In this document: positions 1 through 9,299 of the stretch, piece by piece
Layout: each line of letters starts with the position of its first letter
Position numbering within the stretch: position 1 is the first letter of the stretch
Origin: Pseudomonas sp. R-28-1W-6
GTDB lineage: Bacteria > Pseudomonadota > Gammaproteobacteria > Pseudomonadales > Pseudomonadaceae
Assembly: GCF_009799925.1 (NCBI RefSeq)
Contig: NZ_WELK01000002.1
Span: 62,001 to 126,000 of the forward strand
DNA length: 64,000 bases
Direction of reading: 5' to 3'
The notes under the pieces: generated by a model
What the model saw: only the letters and a program-made list of their open reading frames with translations
What the model was told of the DNA's origin: nothing
Databases searched by the model: none
Program-made: the position numbers and the translations under genes

Positions 1-2
1 AA

Positions 3-743
3 CAGCATTTCCTGCTGCACTACCAGCCCCAGGTCGACCAGCAGGGCCACCTGATCGGCGCCGAAGCCCTGGTGCGCTGGCAGCATCCCCAGCATGGGCT
101 GATCCCCCCCGGCGAATTCATCCCGCTGGCCGAGAGCACCGACCTGATCCTGCCGCTGGGGCGCTGGATCCTCCAGGCAGCCTGCGAACAGCTGGTGGCC
201 TGGAGCCAGGATGACGAACTGGCCGAGTTGCCACTGGCGGTCAACGTCAGTGCGCGGCAACTGCACCATGCCGATTTCGTCAGCGACGTGCTGGCGATCC
301 TGGAGCAGACCGGGGCCAACCCGGCACGCCTGGAGCTGGAACTGACCGAAAGCCACCTGGCCAACGACATCGAGGAAATGATCCAGCGCATGCAACAGCT
401 GCAGGCCCATGGCGTGCGCTTCTCGCTGGACGACTTCGGCACCGGCTACTCCTCGCTCGGCTACCTCAAGCGCCTGCCGCTGACGCGCCTGAAGATCGAC
501 CGCTGCTTCGTCCGCGACCTGCTCAGCGACCCCAACGACGCCTCCATCGTTCGCGCCATCGTGGCCCTGGCGCAGAGCCTGGACCTGCAAGTGCTCGCCG
601 AAGGCGTGGAAACCGTGGAACAGCGCGATGCCTTGCAACAGATCGGCTGCAACCTTTACCAGGGCTACCTGGTCGCCAAGCCCGGCCCGGCTGTCGACCT
701 GCAAGGCTGGGTGGCCACCACCAGGCAGGCCTGCAACCCCTAA
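3..743 (+). CDS. EAL-domain c-di-GMP phosphodiesterase, C-terminal part
   Basis: This is the 3' end of a larger gene that begins upstream of the window. The visible reading frame is almost exactly one EAL domain, which hydrolyses c-di-GMP to pGpG. Motifs in order are GAEALVRW with the EAL signature, ELTES, DDFGTGYSS, the KIDRCFV lysine motif and AEGVET. All metal- and substrate-binding motifs look intact, so it is probably active. The N-terminal part is outside the window, so any GGDEF, PAS or membrane sensor domain cannot be judged. A second, complete GGDEF-EAL protein lies near 32-34.6 kb. Confidence 0.9.
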   Translation, partial: QHFLLHYQPQVDQQGHLIGAEALVRWQHPQHGLIPPGEFIPLAESTDLILPLGRWILQAACEQLVAWSQDDELAELPLAVNVSARQLHHADFVSDVLAILEQTGANPARLELELTESHLANDIEEMIQRMQQLQAHGVRFSLDDFGTGYSSLGYLKRLPLTRLKIDRCFVRDLLSDPNDASIVRAIVALAQSLDLQVLAEGVETVEQRDALQQIGCNLYQGYLVAKPGPAVDLQGWVATTRQACNP

Positions 744-861
744 CAGGCCGACGCGCCGGCTTCCCGAGCATTCGGAGTACAAGCGTTCACTTTAATTCCG
801 TATAGTGGCGCCGGCCGGCCAAGTCCGCCAGCTCACAGTCATCGCGGTTCGAGGTCGCAGC

Positions 862-1479
862 ATGTACCACGGGGAAAGATTCAACGCCTGGACGCACCTG
901 ATCGGAGCCCTGCTGGCCTGCATCGGCGCCATCTGGCTGCTGGTGGTGGCCGGCCTCGACGGCGATCCGTGGAAGATCGTCAGCGTGGCCATCTACGGCC
1001 TGGCCCTGGTGCTGCTGTACAGCATCTCCACCCTGTACCACAGCCTGCGCGGCCGGGCCAAAGTGGTGATGCGCAAGCTCGACCACCTGTCCATCTACCT
1101 GCTGATCGCCGGCAGCTACACCCCGTTCTGCCTGGTCACCCTGCACGGCACCTGGGGCTGGAGCCTGTTCGGCGTCGTCTGGGGCCTGGGCCTGCTCGGC
1201 ATGCTGCAGGAGATCAAGCCGCGCTCCGAGGCCCGCGTGCTGTCGCTGGTGATCTACGCGGTGATGGGCTGGATCGTGCTGGTGGCCATCGAGCCGCTGC
1301 TGGCCGCCCTCGGTCGCGACGGCTTCATCTGGCTGGTCAGCGGCGGCGTGCTGTACACGGTCGGCATCGTCTTCTTCGCCTACGACAGCCGCTTCCGCCA
1401 CTGGCACGGCATCTGGCACCTGTTCGTCATGGCCGGCAGCCTGCTGCACTACGTGGCGATCCTGCGCTACGTGCTCTGA
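862..1479 (+). CDS. Hemolysin III family (YqfA/PAQR-like) membrane protein
   Basis: A 205-residue integral membrane protein of the hemolysin III family, related to PAQR receptors. The N-terminus MYHGERFNAWTHLIG carries the family's conserved early histidine. A TLYHS stretch and a later WHGIWHLFV stretch give the histidine-rich putative metal site. About seven hydrophobic segments are visible. The start at 862 is chosen because the family begins MYxGERFN and a purine-rich stretch precedes it; an upstream in-frame ATG at 805 would add 19 atypical residues. Despite the name, a haemolytic role is not implied; bacterial members are linked to membrane homeostasis. Confidence 0.85.
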   Translation: MYHGERFNAWTHLIGALLACIGAIWLLVVAGLDGDPWKIVSVAIYGLALVLLYSISTLYHSLRGRAKVVMRKLDHLSIYLLIAGSYTPFCLVTLHGTWGWSLFGVVWGLGLLGMLQEIKPRSEARVLSLVIYAVMGWIVLVAIEPLLAALGRDGFIWLVSGGVLYTVGIVFFAYDSRFRHWHGIWHLFVMAGSLLHYVAILRYVL

Positions 1480-1488
1480 AAGCCTGGG

Positions 1489-1606
1489 AGGCTGTTCACA
1501 CGCGGCTCCAGCCGCGGCAAACGCTTGCGTAGGGTGCGCCGCGCGCACCTAAGGCCCGTGCGAGGTGGTGCGCACGGCGCACCCTACGGGAGATAGCGAA
1601 CAGCCT
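1489..1606. repeat. GTAGGGTGCGCC-type hairpin repeat between convergent genes
   Basis: Two 22-nt arms at 1528-1549 and 1567-1588 are inverted copies with one mismatch. They are enclosed by short terminal inverted repeats, AGGCTGTTC (1489-1497) and GAACAGCCT (1598-1606). The element fills the space between two convergent stop codons and ends one base before the ftsH stop. Relatives occur near 15265 and, in part, near 34631, 36174 and 47934. It may act as a bidirectional terminator. Confidence 0.75.
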
Positions 1607-1607
1607 G

Positions 1608-3422
<1,815 letters not shown>

Positions 3423-3516
3423 GGAATGTCCTCGTGCGCCCAGCCGACGATCAGGGCCGCGGCAGCGGCCCCCTCCCTTCACCATAGCCAACGCGGCGCA
3501 TTGCGCAGGCCGCGGC

Positions 3517-4674
3517 CTAGCGGCGGCGGTCCAGCAGGTTCACCACCAGGCGGTCCAGCCAGCCCCACAGGCGCTGGCGCAGGCGGCTGCTCCAGGGCTG
3601 GCTCCGCCAGTCGTCGAGGCTGATCTCGCGGCTGGCGGCGAAGTCGGCGACGAAGCAGTCGGCCACCTCGGCGCTGAACTGCGGGTCGAGCGCCTCGAGG
3701 TTGGCGTCTAGGTTGAAGCGCAGGTTCCAGTGGTCGAAGTTGCAGGAACCGACGCTGACCCAATCGTCGACGCGCACCATCTTCAGGTGCAGGAAGCGCG
3801 GCTGGTATTCGTAGATGCGCACGCCGGCCTTGAGCAGCCTGGGGTAGTAGCGCTGGCCGGCGTAGCGGATCGGCGGGTGGTCGGTGTTGCGCCCGGTGAG
3901 CAGCAGGCGCACCTCCACGCCGCGCTGGGCCGCCTTGATCAGGGTGCGGCGCACCCTCCAGCTGGGCAGGAAATACGGGGTGGCCAGCCACACCTGGCGC
4001 TTGGCCCGGTTCACGTTGCGCAGCAGCGAGTGGACGATGTCCAGGTGCTGGCGGGCGTTGGCATAGGCCACCCGGCCCATGCCCTGGCCCACCGCCGGGC
4101 TGGGCGGCAGGTGGCTGAGCCCGGCGCTGGGCACCGGCCGCCAGGGCAACTGGCCGGCGCAGGCCTGCCACTGGTAGTCGAACAGGAACAGCCAGTGCGC
4201 CACCAGCGGCCCCTCGATGCGCACCATCACCTCGTGCCAGGCGCTCTCGCCGACCTGCGGGTTCCAGAAGGCATCGGTGGCGCCGGTGCCGCCGACGAAG
4301 GCGCAGGCCTCGTCCACCACCAGGATCTTGCGGTGGTCGCGGTACAGGTTGCGCACCCCGCGGCGCCAGCGCAGCGGGTTGTACAGGCGCAGCTGCACGC
4401 CGGCCGCGCTCAGGCGCTGGCGCAGCGCGGCGCCCAGGCCCAGGCAGCCGAAGTCGTCGAACAGGCAGTGCACCGCCACGTCGCGCTGCGCCGCCGCCAC
4501 CAGCGCGGCGACCAGCGCCTCGCTGCAGCGCCCGTCCTCGGCCAGGTACAGCTCCAGCACCACGCGCTGGCGGGCGCCGGCGATGGCGGCGAGCATGGCG
4601 GGAAAGAAGGCCGGGCCATCGACCAGCAGGTTGAAGCGGTTGCCGGCTTTCCAGGGAAAGATGGTGCCCGTCAT
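3517..4674 (-). CDS. Phospholipase D / cardiolipin synthase-like protein
   Basis: A 385-residue protein with two HKD motifs, H114-K116-D121 (HRKILVVD) and H296-K298-D303 (HLKMVRVD), each followed by a glycine/serine-rich strand as in the phospholipase D superfamily. The size and the absence of N-terminal membrane segments resemble ClsB-type cardiolipin synthases, which join phosphatidyl groups. Hydrolytic phospholipase activity is an alternative. The start is the ATG at 4674, whose ATGA overlaps the stop of the YceI-family gene, so the two are probably translationally coupled. A much longer open frame upstream lies antiparallel to nothing useful and simply shadows the YceI gene, so it was not used. 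Confidence 0.85.
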   Translation of the reverse strand: MTGTIFPWKAGNRFNLLVDGPAFFPAMLAAIAGARQRVVLELYLAEDGRCSEALVAALVAAAQRDVAVHCLFDDFGCLGLGAALRQRLSAAGVQLRLYNPLRWRRGVRNLYRDHRKILVVDEACAFVGGTGATDAFWNPQVGESAWHEVMVRIEGPLVAHWLFLFDYQWQACAGQLPWRPVPSAGLSHLPPSPAVGQGMGRVAYANARQHLDIVHSLLRNVNRAKRQVWLATPYFLPSWRVRRTLIKAAQRGVEVRLLLTGRNTDHPPIRYAGQRYYPRLLKAGVRIYEYQPRFLHLKMVRVDDWVSVGSCNFDHWNLRFNLDANLEALDPQFSAEVADCFVADFAASREISLDDWRSQPWSSRLRQRLWGWLDRLVVNLLDRRR

Positions 4675-5246
4675 CGCGCGGTGAAAATCATCACGGCGCC
4701 GACCGGTACCGCCAGGCTGATGGTCGAGAGCCGGGCCGCCTGGCGCAAGGCCTCGACGCCATCGCCCAGGCCGAACTCGTCGGCATGCAGGACCAGCGGC
4801 GCCAGGGTCACCACCTGGAAGCGCCGGTCGTCCAGGCGGGTGGCCAGCAGCTCGGCCATGTAGCCGTGCTTGCGCCCGCGGATCTCCACCTGGATCGGCA
4901 GGCGCAGTTCGAGCTGGGCGCCCGGCGCCAGGTCGGTGATCAGGCCCAGGTCGAGCTGGGCCATGACCTTGGCCTCGGGAAAGCTGCCGACGTCGAACAG
5001 CAGGCTGCGCAGGCGTTCGTCGCGCAGCGGGATGCCGGTACTCACCGAATCCAGCTCGATGCGCAGGCGCGCCGCGCCCTGGCCGTCGACCTGGCCGTGC
5101 AGGGTGAGGAAGCGGTGTACTTCGGAGAGATTGCCGGCCTTGGTGGAAATGAACGACAGGCGCGAGGACTCGTTGTCCAGGTACCAGTCGGCATGCGCCG
5201 GCAGGGTCAGGCAGGTGGCGAGCAGAACAGCGTGGAACTTGGACAT
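4671..5246 (-). CDS. YceI-family periplasmic protein
   Basis: A 191-residue YceI-family protein. A cleavable signal peptide (MSKFHAVLLATCLTLPAHA) is followed by DWYLDNESSRLSFISTKAG, the typical first strands of the lipocalin-like YceI barrel that binds isoprenoid or other amphiphilic ligands in the periplasm. The later part contains the family's substrate-cavity strands (PIQVEIRGRKH). The gene overlaps the phospholipase-like gene by four bases, suggesting an envelope-lipid operon. The ligand is unknown. The start is the ATG beginning the signal peptide; upstream in-frame codons are not protein-like. Confidence 0.85.
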   Translation of the reverse strand: MSKFHAVLLATCLTLPAHADWYLDNESSRLSFISTKAGNLSEVHRFLTLHGQVDGQGAARLRIELDSVSTGIPLRDERLRSLLFDVGSFPEAKVMAQLDLGLITDLAPGAQLELRLPIQVEIRGRKHGYMAELLATRLDDRRFQVVTLAPLVLHADEFGLGDGVEALRQAARLSTISLAVPVGAVMIFTAR

Positions 5247-5300
5247 GGGCTGACTTGGCTTGGCGATTTGAGCGCAACGATAGCCGGCCGCACCGGCCTT

Positions 5301-5322
5301 GCAAACCCGTATGCGGGTTTGC
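5301..5322 (-). terminator. Hairpin downstream of the MBL-fold gene
   Basis: A perfect 9-bp stem, GCAAACCCG paired with CGGGTTTGC, with a 4-nt loop lies about 100 bases beyond the stop of the MBL-fold gene and upstream of the YceI gene. There is no long T-tract, so termination is only plausible. Confidence 0.4.
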
Positions 5323-5418
5323 GCCCATGCCGGGTGGCGCCGCCCGGCTCGGACGGCGCCGATCACCGGCGCTTTCGCCAGGCCAGCGAACCCGCCTGTC
5401 CGGGGGAACGCCGCGGCC

Positions 5419-6204
5419 TCAGTCCGGCAGGCGGTAGTCTTCCTGGGTCATCAGGTCCAGGCCGCAGTCCAGGCGCTCGATCCAGTCGAGGAAGGCATTG
5501 ATCATCGCCTCGCCGACAAAGGGCCGGCCGTGCTGCGGCACGATCATCGCCACGTTCATCTCGCGCACCATCTGCGCCCAGAAGCGGCAGGCCTTGTTGC
5601 TGGCCATGTAGCGGCGGTGAAAGCCGGCCATGCTGGGGATGTGGTTGACGAAGTCGCTCACCGGGCTGGCGTCGTCGACCATCGAGGCGCCCATGTCGCC
5701 GGAGAAGAGGATGCGGCTGACCGGGTCGTACAGCTGGAAGTTGCCCACCGAGTGCAGGAAGTGCGCCGGCACCGCCTTCAGCTGGCACTTGCCGAGGGGG
5801 AACGACTGGCCGCGATCCGGCAGGGCGATGATGCGGTCGTAGGTGTTGATGCCATGGCTCAGGGCCAGGTAGTTGGCCGTCAGGTGCGGCAGGAAGCGCG
5901 CCCACAGCTTGGAGCAGATCACCCGCGCCTTGGTGTGCAGCAGCCACTTGTCCAGCGAGGCGATGATGTCCGGATCCTGGTGGGAGGCGAAGATGTAGGT
6001 CAGCGCCTGCACCGGGATGTGCTTGGACAGCTCCAGCGACAGCGGCGTGTAGGTCAGGTCGCCGCCCGGATCGAGCAGCAGGTACTGCTCGTTGTCGGTG
6101 ATCAGGAACTGGTTGGATTGCACGCCCTCGCCGCTGACCAGGTCATCGAACATCAGGCATTGGTGGCTGCCGTTATCAAACAGCACGATGGGCTCGCGGC
6201 GCAT
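5419..6204 (-). CDS. MBL-fold protein of the flavodiiron (ODP) type without flavodoxin domain
   Basis: A 261-residue metallo-beta-lactamase fold protein resembling the diiron domain of FprA/flavodiiron proteins, without the flavodoxin half. The metal-binding stretch reads SHQDPDI (H75, D77, D79), where flavodiiron enzymes have HxExDH, so one ligand is conservatively changed and the last histidine is isoleucine. Further ligands look present in VPAHFLHS, FSGDMG and PQHGRPF. It could be an oxygen- or NO-handling diiron protein or a sensor-like derivative; the reaction is unproven. The start at 6204 is preferred because GAGGT precedes it at good spacing. It is apparently monocistronic. Confidence 0.72.
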   Translation of the reverse strand: MRREPIVLFDNGSHQCLMFDDLVSGEGVQSNQFLITDNEQYLLLDPGGDLTYTPLSLELSKHIPVQALTYIFASHQDPDIIASLDKWLLHTKARVICSKLWARFLPHLTANYLALSHGINTYDRIIALPDRGQSFPLGKCQLKAVPAHFLHSVGNFQLYDPVSRILFSGDMGASMVDDASPVSDFVNHIPSMAGFHRRYMASNKACRFWAQMVREMNVAMIVPQHGRPFVGEAMINAFLDWIERLDCGLDLMTQEDYRLPD

Positions 6205-6296
6205 GGAAACCTCACAGGAAAATGCGCGGTGACCATAGCCGAAGCCCACTCGTGCCTCACTGACCTGGATCAAGCGGGGCAACGCTTGGCCATGGG

Positions 6297-6833
6297 CTAG
6301 CTGCGGACCCTGCCGCGCAGCATGCCGGCCAATACCCCGTCACGCCGGATCAGGCCATGGAACAACGCCGCCGCCAGGTGCAGCAGGATGCTGGCGAACA
6401 GCAGATAGGCCAGCCAGCCATGGGCGCTGCGCAACCCGGCGTAGAGGTCGACATCCTGCGGGGCGATGGCCGGCAGCACCCAGCCCAGCAGCACCAGCGG
6501 ATAACCGCCCGCCGACTGCATGGCCCAGCCGAGCAGCGGCAGGGCCAGCATCAGCCCGTACAGCAACACATGGGCGGCGTGGGCCAGGCGCTGCTGCCAG
6601 GCCGGGATGCTCGCCGGCAGCGCCGGCGGCGACTGGCGCAGGCGCACGGCCAGGCGCAACAGCAGCAGGCCGAGCAGCAACAGCCCGACGCCCTTGTGCA
6701 GGCTCACCAGGCGGTGCTGCCAGGGCCCCAGGCTGCCGACCATGCCGACACCGATGAACAGCATGGCCAGGATCAGCAGGGCCATCAGCCAATGCAACAG
6801 GCAGGCGGGAAGACTGTAGGTAACTCGGTTCAT
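6297..6833 (-). CDS. Cytochrome b561-type membrane protein
   Basis: A 178-residue four-helix cytochrome b561/YceJ-like protein. Each helix pair carries histidines suited to two b-type haems: LLHWLMAL, the SLHKGVGLLLLG region, HAAHVLLYGLML and SAHGWLAYLLFASILLHL. Such proteins pass electrons from the quinone pool to periplasmic partners. Its ATG overlaps the stop of the upstream catalase-like gene (ATGA), so the pair is one operon and the cytochrome may supply electrons to the catalase-like protein. Control by the divergent ECF sigma factor is inferred from the promoter. Confidence 0.85.
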   Translation of the reverse strand: MNRVTYSLPACLLHWLMALLILAMLFIGVGMVGSLGPWQHRLVSLHKGVGLLLLGLLLLRLAVRLRQSPPALPASIPAWQQRLAHAAHVLLYGLMLALPLLGWAMQSAGGYPLVLLGWVLPAIAPQDVDLYAGLRSAHGWLAYLLFASILLHLAAALFHGLIRRDGVLAGMLRGRVRS

Positions 6834-7888
6834 GGCTGCACTCCGCTGTTGGCGACGGGCGTCCCCTCGCGGGTCCGGCGTTTGAAGGACTCGGCATAGG
6901 CCGCCGAACGCGCCAGCAGGATCGGGTCGGCCGAGGGCCGGATACCGCTGGGCAGGATCAGCGGGTCGAAGTTGGTCGCGTGGCATGCGCCATCCAGTTG
7001 CTCGACGGCCTGCTCGATCACCAGTTGGCCGGCATCGATCTGCCGGCGGCTGGCCGGCCACTGGCGGGTGGCATCGTCCACCGCATCAGCGGCCTCGGCC
7101 AGGGTCAGGCGCAAGGTCCAGCGCACCGGCCCGCTGGCCAGGCGCTCGCGCAGCTCCACCTGCAAGGCATCGGCGGCCACTGGCGCGCTACCCAGCGGCT
7201 GCGGCGCCAACTCCGGCAGCATCGACCAGCGCACCGCCTGCTGGCGGCCAGCGGCGTCCACCAGGTAGAAGGCGTTGATGCTGTTGAAGGTGGTACTGGC
7301 AAAACTGCTGCTCGGCTGGTGCTGCTGCGCCCACTGGCGGAAGGCCGCGCTCTGCGGGTGAGCGGCGAAGAAGGCCTGCAGGCGCTGCGGGTCCGGCTTG
7401 CCGGTGGCCGGGTCCGGGCGCATCGCCTGCACCTGCTGGAAAAATTCCTCGAGCGTGCCCACCGCCAGCACCGGCGGCGTGTTCATCGCCATGCGCCACT
7501 GCTGGCCATCCTCCTGCTGCAACAGCAAGGCCATGCTGCGCACCGGCACGCTGGTATCGGCGGCATGCGGGTTGCCGCCACCGATGGACAACCGGCCGCT
7601 GACCGGCACCCGCCCGGCGGCGAACACCGCGGCGGTGGACAGCGCGGCGGCCGCCCCCCGACTCTCGAAGTAGCCGCTGATGCACAGGCCACGGGCATGG
7701 GCCCGGCGGTAGCCGGGATGGACGCCGGAACTGGCTTCGAAGCTGTCGACGAAACGCTGTGGCGACAGGCGCTGCGCATCGAGCCAGCCGGCGGCATAGG
7801 CAAAGCCGCCGGCCAGCGTCGCCACGCTCAGGGCAATCAGCGACAAACGCCCGAGCTGGCGCGGCCAGGGCAGGGATGGTTCACTCAT
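6830..7888 (-). CDS. Catalase-related (SrpA-like) haem peroxidase with N-terminal anchor
   Basis: A 352-residue member of the small catalase-fold family (SrpA/KatA-related), which usually shows peroxidase rather than full catalase activity. An N-terminal hydrophobic segment (about 14-33) suggests export or anchoring to the periplasmic face. Distal His64 lies in RRAHARG; the proximal-haem RxxxY is R327-Y331. It lacks the flanking domains of full-size catalases, as is normal for this family. It is translationally coupled to cytochrome b561 and divergent from the ECF sigma operon. The substrate could be organic or hydrogen peroxide. The start begins the anchor sequence. Confidence 0.82.
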   Translation of the reverse strand: MSEPSLPWPRQLGRLSLIALSVATLAGGFAYAAGWLDAQRLSPQRFVDSFEASSGVHPGYRRAHARGLCISGYFESRGAAAALSTAAVFAAGRVPVSGRLSIGGGNPHAADTSVPVRSMALLLQQEDGQQWRMAMNTPPVLAVGTLEEFFQQVQAMRPDPATGKPDPQRLQAFFAAHPQSAAFRQWAQQHQPSSSFASTTFNSINAFYLVDAAGRQQAVRWSMLPELAPQPLGSAPVAADALQVELRERLASGPVRWTLRLTLAEAADAVDDATRQWPASRRQIDAGQLVIEQAVEQLDGACHATNFDPLILPSGIRPSADPILLARSAAYAESFKRRTREGTPVANSGVQP

Positions 7889-7931
7889 GAACAGGACTCC
7901 AGGGCCTTGCGGCCGATCAATGAGCCTGTGG

Positions 7932-7956
7932 GACGCAGCCCCGCGAACTTTATTCC
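7932..7956 (-). promoter_or_regulatory. ECF-type promoter for the catalase-like/b561 operon
   Basis: On the minus strand GGAAT(AAA), then 16 bases counted after GGAAT, then CGTC. It lies about 44 bases before the catalase-like start codon. The same two elements with the same spacing occur on the plus strand a few bases away. Confidence 0.7.
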
Positions 7957-7965
7957 CGCCGCCGT

Positions 7966-7990
7966 GGAATAAACTTCGGCCAGTTGCGTC
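7966..7990 (+). promoter_or_regulatory. ECF-type promoter for the sigma/anti-sigma operon
   Basis: GGAAT(AAA), a 16-base spacer and CGTC, about 54 bases before the sigma start codon. It is nearly a mirror image of the divergent promoter, consistent with autoregulation by the ECF sigma factor encoded here. Confidence 0.7.
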
Positions 7991-8043
7991 TTCCTTGCAT
8001 GAGCGGCGGACAACCGTCCCTGCACCCGCCAAACGAGCCACCG

Positions 8044-8550
8044 ATGATCGATGACGACGCGCTGCGCGAACTGCTGCCACGCCTGCGCCGCTTTGCCCTC
8101 TGGCTGACCCGCGAGCCGGCCAGCGCCGACGACCTGGTCCAGGCCAGCCTGGAGCGCGCGCTGTCGCGCTGGCGCAGCAAGCGCCCGGACGGCGAGTTGC
8201 GCGCCTGGCTGTTCAGCATCCTCTATCGCCTGTTCCTCGACGGCCAGCGCCGCGCCAAGCGCCACGCACGCTGGCTCAGCCTGTTCGGCCACGAGGAAGA
8301 ACCGCAGACCACAGCCCTCGACGAGCTGATCGTCGCCCATGCCACCCTGGACGCCTTCGCCAAACTGCCGACCGAGCAACGCGCCCTGCTGTTGCTGATC
8401 AGCGTCGAAGGCCTGAGCTACCAGGAAGCCGCCGCCAGCCTGGATATTCCCATCGGCACGGTGATGTCGCGCCTGTCGCGGGCGCGCCAGGCCCTGCGCG
8501 CCCTGAGTGACGGCGAAAGCCCCCTGCCCGCCCTGCGGAGACTGAAATGA
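8044..8550 (+). CDS. ECF-family RNA polymerase sigma factor
   Basis: A 168-residue sigma-70 family factor with only regions 2 and 4. Region 2 includes ASADDLVQASLERAL and the DGQRRAKRHARW stretch; region 4 includes LPTEQRALLLLISVEGLSYQEAAASL followed by IPIGTVMSRLSRARQALR, a helix-turn-helix for -35 recognition. The stop overlaps the start of the anti-sigma gene (ATGA). Divergent matching promoters suggest it drives its own operon and the catalase-like/cytochrome operon. The start at 8044 gives the usual N-terminus; an ATG at 7999 is possible but poorly conserved in style. Confidence 0.9.
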   Translation: MIDDDALRELLPRLRRFALWLTREPASADDLVQASLERALSRWRSKRPDGELRAWLFSILYRLFLDGQRRAKRHARWLSLFGHEEEPQTTALDELIVAHATLDAFAKLPTEQRALLLLISVEGLSYQEAAASLDIPIGTVMSRLSRARQALRALSDGESPLPALRRLK

Positions 8551-9299
8551 CCCCCATGCAACCCAGCGAAGACGACCTGCACGCCTACCTCGACGACCGC
8601 CTGCCGACCGAGCGGCGTCAGGCCGTGGAAGCCTATCTGGCAGCCAACCCCGCCGTGGCGGAGCAGGTGGCCGGCTGGCGGCGCGACACCCTGGCCCTGC
8701 GCACCGCCCTGGCCAACCTGCAGCCGCTGGCGGCCAACAGCCGGCTCGACCCGCTGGCCATTCGCCGCCGCCAGCGCGCGGCCCGGCAACGCGGGCTGGC
8801 CACGGCCGCCACCCTGGTGCTGGCCATCGGCCTGGGCGGCCTGGGCGGCTGGCAGGCGCGCAACCAGACGCTGCTGGCAGCCAACCCGCCGATGCAGGAT
8901 GCCCTGGAGGCCCATCGCCTGTTTGCCCTCGACAAAGCCGCGGTGGTGGATGTCCAGGTCAGCCAGGCGGCCGAATTGCAGCGCTGGCTGGCCGGGCACT
9001 TCGCCCAGGCCACGCCCCTGCCGGACCTGGCCGCCCAGGGCCTGCAGGCCGTCGGCGCGCGCCTGCTGAGCACCGAGCAGGGCGCCGCCGCCCTGTTGCT
9101 GTTCGAGGATGCTCAGGGCCGGCGCATCAGCCTGTACCTGCGCGAGCCCGGGGCGCTGTACGCCAACATGCCCAGCGGCGAGCGCGCCGAGGGCCCCTTG
9201 CAGGCCCGCTACTGGTCGCGCGCTGGCTACAACTACGCCCTGGTCAGCGATGTCGGCGACCCGCGCAGCGCGGCACTGCAGCAGGCACTGCGCTTCTAG
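8547..9299 (+). CDS. Membrane-bound anti-sigma factor
   Basis: A 250-residue protein whose start overlaps the sigma-factor stop. Residues 1-60 form the usual anti-sigma layout (DDLHAYLDDRLPTERRQAVEAYL). There is no HxxxCxxC zinc motif, so it is not a ZAS-type redox sensor. One transmembrane helix (about 83-103) is followed by a periplasmic domain of about 145 residues. It should hold the ECF sigma factor at the membrane until a periplasmic or membrane signal releases it, presumably peroxide-related given the genes it faces. It ends at a stop directly abutting the convergent acyl-CoA dehydrogenase-like gene. Confidence 0.85.
   Translation: MTPMQPSEDDLHAYLDDRLPTERRQAVEAYLAANPAVAEQVAGWRRDTLALRTALANLQPLAANSRLDPLAIRRRQRAARQRGLATAATLVLAIGLGGLGGWQARNQTLLAANPPMQDALEAHRLFALDKAAVVDVQVSQAAELQRWLAGHFAQATPLPDLAAQGLQAVGARLLSTEQGAAALLLFEDAQGRRISLYLREPGALYANMPSGERAEGPLQARYWSRAGYNYALVSDVGDPRSAALQQALRF

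Noticed and set aside
4675..5328. N-terminal extension of the phospholipase-like gene to 603 residues
   Set aside because: The extension is the YceI gene read in another frame; the ATGA overlap gives a better start.
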